Shown here: one piece after another, positions 20,137 through 29,173 of the stretch
Position numbering within the stretch: the stretch's first letter is position 1
How the letters are laid out: each line of letters starts with the position of its first letter
From: Saprospiraceae bacterium
GTDB lineage: Bacteria > Bacteroidota > Bacteroidia > Chitinophagales > Saprospiraceae
DNA length: 64,000 bases
Reading direction: 5' to 3'
Assembly: GCA_016710585.1 (NCBI GenBank)
Contig: JADJVN010000003.1
Span: 310,001 to 374,000, forward strand
Position numbers and translations under genes: made by a program
Notes under the pieces: generated by a model
Database searches by the model: none
What the model was told of the DNA's origin: nothing
What the model saw: the letters and a program-made list of their open reading frames with translations, nothing else

Positions 20137-20423
20137 ATCTAACTGGAATTAGAGAAAGAGGAAGAGAAGCTGCTGCAACAGAAGGAAGAGCAAGATAAAA
20201 AGATTTTAGAAGTTATAATATTTATTCGATCGAACTATAATTTATAGGAATAAAAACATAGAAAGCGTAATATTCAATTTTAAATTTAAGGTTTTTTAAT
20301 TTTATCAAATAACCTTACCACAAGTAAACCCAATCTCCCTGTCAACAAAACCACCATGATCTGGAAGAAATTTGACGATATATTTACAACAGAATAATTA
20401 ATGTATAATTTAAAATAATCAAT

Positions 20424-20866
20424 ATGAAAAAAATATTCATTCTTTTTAGCTCACTCATATTATTGAGTGTTATATCCTGTGATAAATCCTCATCAGAAAA
20501 TACACCCAATGAAACTGGTTTTGGTACCATCACATTCAAGTATAATGGGCAGACGTGGTTCAGCCCAACAAATCAATCTTTATACAAGATGATTTACTTG
20601 GACTTGGTGCAACTAGGAGTTCTGACAATAGCAGCATCAATATTGTTGTGGATGGATTTACTTCCAATAAAACCTACGATATAGCAGATGGGCTTTACGC
20701 AACGTTCACTATTTCCTCAAAAAAATTTGCATTTGGAGATGGTGATATTACAATCACTAGTACCTCTATAGTCAATGGTAAGCCTATTGCACATGGAACT
20801 TTTCAAGGGATATTCGTCGATGTAATCACTGGCGATAAAATGCAAATAACAGAAGGAACTTTTTAA
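20424..20866 (+). pseudogene. DUF6252-like lipoprotein, one frameshift
   Basis: The lipoprotein signal peptide 'FILFSSLILLSVISC' ends at a lipobox Cys around residue 19. The mature part begins 'GFGTITFKYNGQTWFS', loses frame near 20565-20572, and continues in the 20555-20866 frame as 'NKSIFIQDDLLGLGATRSSD' to 'ISSKKFAFGDGDITI', 'HGTFQGIFVDVITG' and 'DKMQITEGTF'. The repaired length is about 147 residues, as expected for the family. It shares its opening and closing pattern with the lipoprotein at 5147 and lies just before a third relative at 20888. It starts 225 bases after RHS gene B; that gap holds no gene I can recognise. Confidence 0.7.
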
Positions 20867-20887
20867 TATTTTTAAAACCATATTTAT

Positions 20888-21449
20888 ATGAAAAATGTAT
20901 TTTTTTTTATTCTCGCGATATTAATCATTTTGTCATCTGCCTGCTCAAAAGATGATAATAATATCAATAATAACAATAATAATGGAAATACAAAAAGAGA
21001 CACAGGCTATATTTCATTTAGGCTAGATGGACGAGAGGTCAAACTTGATTTCGCTGCTGCAGCTTGGTCGGACTCTGGAGATAGAATCGCTTCCATAATA
21101 GGAACGCAGAAAAATGGCTTTGAGACTTTTCAGATTGTCTTAGAAGGAATAGATTTAAATGTTGGTTCTATTCATTCTTTAGTAGATGAAAATACAGTAA
21201 ATCTAGCATATTACACACCAGACAGGAGAATGCCATTTTCAAATATTATAGGGTTTGTTAATGATAATCGATGTTCTGGATCTTAAAAGTAACCAAAAAG
21301 AAATTAGTTCCTATCCTTGGTTCTTTTGCTTTTCTGCAACGTTTTCTGGTTGTGCTCTTGATGAAAATGAAAAATTCATCAGATTACTGACGGGTTCATT
21401 TATGATTCAAGATCAGAGTAAAAAAATTTTTTTAATAAATAAAAATTAG
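20888..21449 (+). pseudogene. DUF6252-like lipoprotein with Asn-rich linker, one frameshift
   Basis: The signal peptide 'FFFILAILIILSSAC' ends in a lipobox Cys, followed by an Asp/Asn-rich flexible linker (residues of about 22-36). The mature domain begins 'GYISFRLDGREVKLDF' and reads to about 21270, where the frame shifts. The C-terminal half, in the frame of 21255-21449, gives 'FCFSATFSGCALDENEKF' and 'LLTGSFMIQ', which is the expected end of the fold. Repaired length is about 187 residues. It follows the similar lipoprotein by 21 bases, so the two are probably co-transcribed and look like a divergent tandem duplication. Confidence 0.7.
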
Positions 21450-21453
21450 CAAC

Positions 21454-22650
21454 ATGATAAATTTAAATAAAATAGCAATTACATGTTTAGTATTAAGTTA
21501 TGTGTTTTTTACTTCATGCGAGAAAAGTGAAGACACAAAAATTCTAAATACCGAAGTGATCTCTAAAGATATCACATCCAATCTTACATTAAACAACAAT
21601 GTAAATGGTGTGGATTATATTATACAAGGCTGTATTGAATTAAAAGCTTCAGCAATTCTAACGATAGAAGCAGGGACTACCATAGCTTTTACACAAAATA
21701 GTTGTCTAGAAGTGCATGAATTTGCAGCTATAAAAGCTATTGGAACAGAAACCAATCCAATTACTTTTACTGGCGAGCAACAAACGAAAGGATTTTGGGA
21801 TGGTATCAGTTTTTACAATACAAATAATCAAGAGAATGTACTATCTCATTGTATTATTGAGTATGCAAGAAATGCTAAAATAAAGTACAGCAAGTAATGC
21901 AAGAAAAGCTGCACTTATCATTGGGAAGGAATTCAAAGATCCTGTACGTATAAGCATAGATCATGTTACGATTCGGCATAATTTAAATACCGGTCTTTCA
22001 ATTTATAATAATGCGATCTTGAATAAATTTGAATATTGCCAAATGCTAGATAATCAAAATTCAGTTGTTGTGTACGATCATGCGATTCAATATATGGATC
22101 CATTTATCATTGCAAAAGACAATCAGATAAATAATGTGCAGTGGATCTATAACACATCGAGTTCTGTTGTAAATTCTGTATTTTCAATAAAAGCAATTCC
22201 TTTAAGTTATCAATTGATCAGTAGCTTTTATAAGATGGAGGCAGGAGGAAAACTGACTATTGAGGCGGTGTAAATTTAATTATGTCGCCATCATCTGTAA
22301 TATTTGCCACCAATGGAGGAATTATTGATATTAAAGGAACAAGTGCAAGAAAAGTAAATTTATCTGGAGAGTTCAATACTATAAATTATTGGAGAGGAAT
22401 TTATGCAGATAATGGAGGAAGGCTGAATATCGATCATGCCGTCATTGCAGATGGTGGAGAAGCGAGCACGAATTTTGGTGGAATGGTAGCTCAATCGTCA
22501 GATGGAGCCTTGTATATTACAAATTCCACATTGAGTAATTTTTTAAAATATGGAATCGCATATTATGCTTCAAAGCCGCATAATGCGGATATAGAGACTA
22601 GTAATAGTTGTTCTGGAAACACAGGGATATCATGTTTTTGGAAAAGATAG
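21454..22650 (+). pseudogene. Parallel beta-helix lipoprotein, two frameshifts
   Basis: The lipoprotein signal 'IAITCLVLSYVFFTSC' is followed by repeated strands typical of right-handed parallel beta-helix surface proteins: 'SAILTIEAGTTIAFTQNSCL', 'AIKAIGTETNPITFTGEQ', 'GFWDGISFYNTNNQENVLSH', and later 'GGIIDIKGTSARKVNLSG', 'YWRGIYADNGGRLNIDHAVI'. Segments are 21454-21885, about 21886-22273 and 22282-22650, joined by breaks near 21886 and near 22266. Repaired length is about 398 residues. Proteins of this type often bind or cleave polysaccharides, but no catalytic residues can be pointed to here. It follows the lipoprotein pair by only 4 bases and precedes the barrel gene by 43, suggesting one operon. 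Confidence 0.7.
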
Positions 22651-22693
22651 CGATATGCGTAATTTGAATTTTTAAATCTCCATAATTGATAAA

Positions 22694-25130
22694 ATGAAAA
22701 AATATTTTCTGCTTACAGTATTCATCAATTTATTCCTGTTTAGCTTTTGTTGTAAAGGACATACACAAATCGTAGCTCCAGAAACTTTAGCTCCTACTGA
22801 TGTATGGAATCAAACCATCAATAATGCAAAAGCAGTGAAAGTTTATATGATCGGAACCATTAAAAATGATGGAGGCAAAGTATTGGTAGAACTGAAATCA
22901 GAATCATTTTATCTAAAGCAAGGGATTAATCAACTTTCGAATACATTTATTAAAACATCCAAGACTGATTGGCAAGATCAAGATGCTAAACAAGCTGTCG
23001 TTGCGAATGGAAATTTTCCTAAAGGGAACTATACGCTTTGCACTAGATTGATTGAACATGCCAATGATCGCGAACTAGCTAATCCATGTCGTAATGCTAC
23101 AGTTGGGGATCTGATAAAGAGACAAGGAGATAAATCAAAGTATAAAAATATCTCTGCCTATGGATCCGCATCTGTAGATTTTATGTACAATGACCTAAAC
23201 CAGTGTTTACTGAATTGCCCAATTCTTATGTTCGCATTGAGGCAGAACAAGGCTTAAGTGTATACTCATTTCCTATAGCTGGACAATTCGATATACGACT
23301 GAAAAAACAAATTATAAAGAGATGTAGATATGTTTACATTGGCTTTTGATCGATCTAGATTTGAGCGAAATGTGAAAGAATTGATTTTAAGAAAAGTTAT
23401 AGAAGCACAACTAAAAAAGTGAAACTAAATGAAGAAGATTTACGTACATTGACCGAGTATGAAGATTTGGAATCGAAAGTAAAATCTGCAGCACTTCAAA
23501 AAGTAGATCAAGAAATACAAAGGATATCAAGTGAATTAAAATCATTAGCACAGGAAAAGTAACCGATGCTACATCCAAACAAAAAGCAGCTTTACAAAAA
23601 AATATAATCAATTGCTTGAGCAAAAAGAAAATTCGATCAATTGAAAAATCGATATATTCAGTTAAAAATACCTATGATAAGTGGATTACATCCGGACGTC
23701 TGGAAGAATTAAAGAAAATGGCTATGAACCACCACAGTTAGATGATCCCAAGCAAATGTTATCCTTACTAAAACAGTATGGAGCATACACAGGTATGAAT
23801 AAATTTTTGTTCAATATAAAAGAGTTGAGCATTGGTACTGCGTTTCCAGTTTATTCTCCATTGACCCTCAATGGAACACAGATATTTGGCGCTAATTTTG
23901 AGTGGAATCCAGGAATATTTTATATCGCTGCTTCAGGTGGAAAAGTACAGTCAGCAGTGTCTCAATCAGTGGATTCCAGTTTTGCAAAATTTGAGCAGAA
24001 GATGGCAGGACTTCGCTTAGGCATTGGTAGAATTTATAGTAATTTTGGTGTCAATGAATATCGTGAGATTTTGGGATATCGATAGCTCGATAAGTACAGG
24101 TGCTTATCAAGAATTATATCCAGAACAATCTTGGGTTGGTTCTACCGATTTTCAATTGTCCTTTGGAAAAATCGTATTGTTGAATTTGGTGGTGAATTGG
24201 CTGGAAACTACAATAATGGAAATCGTTACGATACATTGTCGTATCCTTCACAAAACTTAAAATCTCCAGAATTGGATCGAATTTCTAAGGAAGAAAGTTT
24301 GAAGCCCAATCTATCGAGCAGTTTTGATTTCGCTTACAATGCCAATTTTGCTTTAAATTTATTCAATCAAACAACTCATGCACGTGTGGAACATTCGTTT
24401 GTGGGACCTGGGTTTTCACATCCAGGAGTTTTTGGTTTACCAAATGATTTGAATAAATCCAATTTTAGATTAGAACAAGATTTATTTCAAAATAAACTTG
24501 CATTAGGTACATTTTATCAGTTGGATTATGATAATTTTTCAGCGCAAAAGTTATCGAACAGATAAAAGAAATTGGAATTGATGCAAAGTGGCATTCCAAA
24601 AAACTATCTTCCTTGAATTTAAGATTTTCCAATGCAAAGATTTCAAATAGCTTTTATTTTTTAATTCAAATATTATTCAATTGGGTTTAGGAAAGAATTT
24701 TAAAATAGCAAAACATTCATTTGCAACGACGACAATGCAGACAATGTATTATTTTACTAAAACAGATAGTGTAGATCAAGAGATTAATTCATTATATGTA
24801 TTTGAATCAATCCATTGGCTTGCCAAAATCATTTTCAATAAATTTTGGAGGACAATTTTCTAATAATTCAGTGCAATTTGGTCAAAGAAGAACTGGTTTA
24901 TTATTGTCTCTTGACAAGACATTATTTAAAAAGATTCGTTTTGTCCTTTGGTAGTAATTGCGATTTTGATAGATAGTCAGAATAAATTGGGTTTTACTGA
25001 ATCAATGGAAAGCTCAGCTAAGAATCTAACGCTGAACTGCAGAGCTTACCTAAATCAATATTCTGAATATCCACAGCATATTGGCAACTATTCAGAGAAG
25101 GTGCAACTTGGAGTGAAGTATAATTGGTAG
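22694..25130 (+). pseudogene. Coiled-coil outer-membrane beta-barrel protein, many frameshifts
   Basis: About 810 codons if repaired. A signal peptide ends near 'CCKGHTQ'. Next is a domain related to the N-terminus of the 5730 gene ('NFPKGNYTLCTRLIE', 'LANPC'). A linker contains 'FTELPNSYVRIEAEQG', 'YSFPIAGQFDIRL' and 'FTLAFDRSRFERNVKEL'. A charged helical stretch follows (about 23370-23660; 'KVDQEIQRISSELKSLAQ') that looks like a coiled coil. The C-terminal half has amphipathic strands ('PLTLNGTQIFGANFEWNPG', 'GLRLGIGRIYSNFGV') and ends in 'EKVQLGVKYNW', an aromatic terminus usual for outer-membrane barrels. Readable segments are 22694-23257, 23681-24085, 24131-24565 and the final frame to 25130. 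I know of similar unnamed Bacteroidota proteins but no characterised member. It is last in the cluster with the RHS pair. Confidence 0.7.
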
Positions 25131-25317
25131 GAGAATATTTATTGTTCTCTGTGGAACATGTTGCAGAAGATCGTATTAAAAAGCCCTAAAGCAATAAAAC
25201 AAAATGAATTAATTTAAGCTCTTTTTTGATTTTTTTAATCTTTTTTAGCTTTAAGTTTAATTAATAAAACAATCTGGATTTGATTTTTTTGAAAAAAATT
25301 AGCTGTATCTTAGAGCT

Positions 25318-26116
25318 ATGATAGGCAAAGAAGAACTGAAGAATGTTTGTGATCAAACTGTAGTTGTGGTCAGGAAGCAGGACGATTTATCGCTCGCAGA
25401 TTGGAAAAGTACAGCAAACAGATATTATTGAAAAGAAAAACTCTTTGTTTCTTATGTAGATATTGAGACCGAGAAAATAATTCTCAAAGGATTAAGAAAT
25501 ATTATAAATGATGCAGACTCTTACAGAAGAAGATACTTTGTGAATCCAAACCAAGCAAGTCAGACTGGAAGTGGATCATTGATCCATTAGATGGGACGAC
25601 GAATTTTTTAAAAGGAATTCCTGCTTTTTGTGTTAGTGTTGGATTGAGTTATCGAGAGGAACTAGTCGTCGGAGTAATTTATGATATGAATCGAGATGAA
25701 TGTTTTACAGCGACTAAATCAGGTGGTGCATTTTTAAATAATAATAAGATAGAAGTCAGTCGCATAGATAAAATGCGAGATTCAGTTATTGCAACAGGAT
25801 TTCCATATAGCATGAATCAATTGGAAGGACTGATAGAATTGCTGCGCAATATTTTGCAGAATGTTAGAGGTGTGAGAAGGATGGGTTCTGCAGCGCTTGA
25901 TCTTAGCCTACAGCACAGTGGTAGATACGACTCTTATTATGAGCTTAGAATCAACTCTGGGATGTAGCAGCAGGTATTTTAATCGTAAGAGAAGCTGGAG
26001 GTAGAGTTAGCGATATTTTGGAAATGAAGATGTATTATACAGTAAGAATATTTTGGCCAAATAACATCACACATAATGAATTTTTAAGCCTGATTGAGAA
26101 TATTAATAAGTTTTAG
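25318..26116 (+). pseudogene. Inositol monophosphatase family protein (SuhB/CysQ-like), frameshifted
   Basis: A Mg2+-dependent sugar/inositol-phosphate phosphatase. The longest intact piece is 25644-25967. Upstream, in other frames, are 'MIGKEELKNVCDQTVVVV', 'EAGRFIA', 'GKVQQTDIIEKKNS', 'VSYVDIETEKI' and the metal-binding signature 'WIIDPLDGTTNFLKGIPAF' at about 25572-25628. Downstream, 'WDVAAGILIVREAGG' (second signature, about 25961-26005) and 'HNEFLSLIENINKF' end at the TAG 26114-26116. Repaired length is about 265 residues, normal for the family. At least four indels break it. The function is a housekeeping one in Bacteroidota, so true loss is unlikely. It starts 187 bases after the barrel gene and converges on the hydrolase gene. 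Confidence 0.8.
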
Positions 26117-26223
26117 TATAGGAAAGAAAGCTCAATTGATAAAATAAAAAAAGTGGATGCATCCCTGAAATTATAGCATTTTTGATTTTACCAAATAGAG
26201 CAATAGCCCAAAATTATCTAAAC

Positions 26224-26783
26224 CTAGTTCTGTAAATACTTTTTCACTACTGAAACAAATGCTTCAAAATTATCTGCATGAACCCAGTGACCGGCATGAG
26301 GAATTGTTTCAAATTTTGCGGATCAGTGATGTATTTCAGCATGTGTTGATCAGCTTCTGTTCGAGATTTTATTTCTGATAATGGCATTTCCATCATTGCC
26401 CTAAAGATATCTTCATGTCCAGCTGGATATGCTTTTGGTGCGATGTCAACGATGATAATTTTATCCAAAAGTTGAGGACAAAGTGAGAGTAATTTTAAGG
26501 CAACTTTGCCACCCATGGAATGAGCTAATACATGAACCTTTGACAGTGATTCGGCAATGATAAATTTATATATATCATCAGCTAAAACATCTAAATCAAA
26601 ATCATCTGAATGGAAAGACCTACCATGATTTCGCTGATCGATAAGATATACTGTATATTGATCTTGGAGATTATTAGCTAGAGTTTGCCAGTTATCACCA
26701 CTACCAAAAATACCATGGAGCACGATTAACGCTGCTCCATGTCCTTGTTTTTTGAAATGTATTGTTGAAGTATCCAAGATCAA
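26224..26783 (-). CDS. Alpha/beta hydrolase (YbfF-like), frameshift and apparent internal deletion
   Basis: The N-terminal two thirds are a typical alpha/beta hydrolase: oxyanion region 'LIVLHGIFGSGDNWQ', 'VYLIDQRNHGRS', nucleophile elbow 'VHVLAHSMGGKVALKL' with Ser in 'HSMGG', and 'KIIIVDIAPKAYP'. The open frame stops at 26247, but reading the other frame after about 26310 gives 'FETIPHAGHWVHADN' (catalytic His) and 'FVSVVKKYLQN' to a TAG at 26224-26226. Relatives are about 255 residues; here only about 186 codons exist. Roughly 70 codons, including the region with the catalytic Asp, seem missing between 'KYITDPQ' and 'FETIPHAGHW'. The start is a TTG at 26783, 18 bases after the ftsH stop and in the same operon. 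The substrate is unknown. Confidence 0.75.
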
Positions 26784-26801
26784 CCCGAATAAACTCTTTA
26801 A

Positions 26802-28642
26802 TTAAGAGTTATCAGCTTCTGGTTTTTCATCAGAAACATGCTGTCCAGACAATGGCTGAGGTTCTGCATGTTTATCTTTGTGATATGGACTAGGTCCAAT
26901 AAGTCTTTCTACATCTGATTTGAGAAGCACTTCTTTTTTCAAAAGCTCTTGAGCTAAAATTTCCAATTCTTGTCTTTTTCAGACAAATTTCCAACTTTTT
27001 CATTCATTCCATAGACTGATATCATACTATAGGACATTCTTGTGACTTGATCTAGGTCGCTTTGGGCGCCTGTAGAAATTTTATTGAAAACCAATCTCTC
27101 AGCAGCCCTTCCTCCCATGGTCATACACATTCTGTCAAGCAATGCTTCAGTTCTAGTGATATACTCTTCCTTTGGCAAATATTGTGCATATCCCAGTGTT
27201 CCAATACCTCTAGGTACGATTGTAACTTTTACTAATGGTGAAGCAAAAGGTAAGAACCAACCACAAATAGCATGTCCAGCTTCATGGTAGGCAATGACTT
27301 GTTTTTCTTCGGGAGAGATTAATTTATTTTTTTTCTCTAAACCACCGATGACTCTATCTAAAGCATAATTAAAATCATCAAGGTCGATTTCTGTCTTATT
27401 TCTTCTAGCTGCAACTAAGGCTGATTCATTACATACATTAGCGATTTCAGCACCAGCAAATCCTGGAGTCATTTCAGCTAAGACTTCAGGTGTAACTGTA
27501 GGTGACAGCTTTAATTTCTTTAAATGTACTTTGAATATCTGAGCGCGTCCTACAAGATCGGGCGGATCGATTGAAATTTGTCTATCGAATCTTCCTGGCC
27601 TCAATAATGCAGAGTCTAATATATCTGGTCTATTTGTAGCAGCCATGAGGATAACACCTTTGTCAGTGCTAAAACCATCCATCTCTACGAGGAGCTGATT
27701 TAATGTATTCTCTCTCTCATCATTGCCTCCTTGTACCTGAGTCTTTCCTCTAGCACGTCCCACTGCATCGATTTCATCAATAAAGACGATGCAAGGTGCT
27801 TTCTCTCTCGCTTGGCGGAATAAATCCCGCACTCTTGAAGCTCCAACACCGACAAACATTTCCACAAAATCTGATCCTGAAATGGTAAAGAAGGGGACTC
27901 CTGCTTCACCAGCAACAGCTTTGGCAAGCAAAGTCTTTCCAGTTCCTGGAGGACCTACTAAAAGAACTCCTTTTGGGATTTTACCTCCGAGACTTGTATA
28001 TTTTTTTGGATTTTTTAGAAAATCCACAACTTCCATAACCTCTTCTTTAGCTTCTTCTAATCCAGCTACGTCTTCAAAGTTGATTTGAGTATTCAGATTT
28101 TTTTCGAAAAGTGTGGCTTTAGATTTTCCAATATTAAACAATTGACCACCAGGACCTGCGCCGCCTCCTCCAACTTTCCTCATCACATACATCCATAATG
28201 CTAGGATGATTAAAAACGGAATAAGAAATCCCAAAATCGTTCCAAGCCAATTTTCTTTTTCAGAATAGTTAATATCAATTTTGTTTGGAAGGGTTTCATT
28301 CATTTTGTCCACTTTTTCCGCAAAATGCTCCGATGGTCCTGAGTTAAAATGATAATTTGGTCTACCAGAAAAATTTGATTTTAAGGCATCTTTATATTCT
28401 TCTTTGGCTACAGCTTCTTTTTTTAGATAGACATAAACCTTATTACCATTGATGACTTCCACTTTATCGATATCGCCGCTTTCAGCCATTTTTTGAAAGC
28501 GAGAATAGTTAATTGGATCCTGTGAGGGATTGCTGATGTAAAATATATTTACTCCGATGATGGCTAAAAAAATAATTCCATAAATCCAGTATGGGTTAAA
28601 TCCTGAATTATTTTTTTTTGGGTTATTGTTTTCCTGTTCCAT
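26802..28642 (-). CDS. ftsH: ATP-dependent zinc metalloprotease FtsH, break near C-terminus
   Basis: A membrane-anchored AAA+ protease that degrades misfolded membrane and regulatory proteins. Visible parts: TM1 about 18-36, a periplasmic domain, TM2 about 133-154, Walker A 'GPPGTGKT' (230-237), Walker B 'IVFIDEID', the second region of homology ('NRPDILDSALLRPGRFDR'), zinc site HEAGH (453-457) and a likely third ligand in 'GAQSDLDQ'. The frame stops at 26954 after 'KVGNLSEKD', but a downstream frame reads 'LEILAQELLKKEVLLKSDVE' and the tail to a TAA at 26802-26804. Some 50-60 residues usually present between 'GNVSF..' and 'LEILAQELL' are absent, so a deletion plus frameshift near 26965-26985 is likely. 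FtsH is normally indispensable in bacteria, so I suspect the sequence. It lies 88 bases after rsfS. Confidence 0.92.
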
Positions 28643-28730
28643 ATAATTTTTGACTCTATTGAGAATTAATATAAACGAATAATATGCGTTTCGGTTTTAA
28701 ATTGAGTGTTCAAACAAGGTTAAAAACGTC

Positions 28731-29120
28731 TTAAATGTTTTTATATTCTGTTTGTTTTGCATCTGCCCACAATTCTTCGAGATCATAAAAGAATCTCGCT
28801 TCTTTGTCAAAAACATGAACGACGACATCAAAAAAATCGACAAGAACCCATTTTGCAGCAAGAGTTCCTTCGATATGTGCATATTTTACCAAAGCCTCAG
28901 CTTTCGCTCTGCGTTGAACATTTCCTGCAATGGCTTTTATTTGAGTATTGCTTTCACCTTCACAGATGATAAAATGTTTGGCAGGAGCATCCTTTAATTC
29001 AGTGAGATCTAAATGAATTATATTTTTACCTTTGATGTCTTGGATGCTATCGATGATCAAATCAATAAATTTTGATTCTTGATTTTCGGTTTTTTTGGAT
29101 TTTGCAATTACTTTAGGCAA
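28731..29120 (-). CDS. rsfS: Ribosomal silencing factor RsfS
   Basis: A 129-residue cytoplasmic RsfS/Iojap family protein that binds ribosomal protein uL14 and blocks subunit joining when nutrients are scarce. Supporting sequence: 'SIQDIKGKNIIHLDLTELKD', 'AKHFIICEGESNTQIKAIAG', 'WVLVDFFDVVVHVF' and 'FYDLEELWADA', all in family order and at normal length. It is the first gene of the minus-strand rsfS-ftsH-hydrolase group and is divergent from birA with 53 bases between starts, an arrangement common in Bacteroidota. Confidence 0.93.
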   Translation of the reverse strand: MPKVIAKSKKTENQESKFIDLIIDSIQDIKGKNIIHLDLTELKDAPAKHFIICEGESNTQIKAIAGNVQRRAKAEALVKYAHIEGTLAAKWVLVDFFDVVVHVFDKEARFFYDLEELWADAKQTEYKNI

Positions 29121-29173
29121 TATTTAAAATTTTAGTTTAAGAATAGATAATATTTGATTTTTTATAAACTTTT

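Larger units (their letters stand above)
13324..20198 (+). pseudogene. RHS-repeat protein B with RHS core and unrecognised C-terminal tip, many frameshifts
   Basis: One gene of about 6.9 kb (roughly 2,290 codons) with a signal peptide ('LLYIVIPILHCLFF..NSFGQ') starting 12 bases after gene A. Segments in order: an FN3-like and DUF6443-like N-terminus (13324-14541); 'DANGYPFIQVEYTPDNTGR' and the 'KETKYFYSIPSQEELYRLFG' block (14538-15314); a Cys-rich central region (15315-16791); 'FTLYYYDQAGNLTKTVPPE' and YD-type repeats (16769-18127); further repeats (18495-19061); and the RHS core 'FRQYDPRVARWLSVDPMEE' with 'NNPINLVDPKG' (about 19275-19400). A tip of about 265 residues follows and ends at the TAA 20196-20198 after one more frameshift near 20120. 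RHS proteins form hollow shells that enclose a C-terminal effector; which effector this is I cannot say. Confidence 0.8.

Noticed and set aside
20960..20995. AAT-rich microsatellite in the lipoprotein at 20888
   Set aside because: It encodes an Asn-rich flexible linker after the lipid anchor, common in such lipoproteins; there is no sign of a mobile or regulatory repeat.
26152..26163. Palindrome GGATGCATCC between the monophosphatase and hydrolase genes
   Set aside because: It is ten bases without loop or T run and is likely a chance palindrome; it is not a convincing bidirectional terminator.
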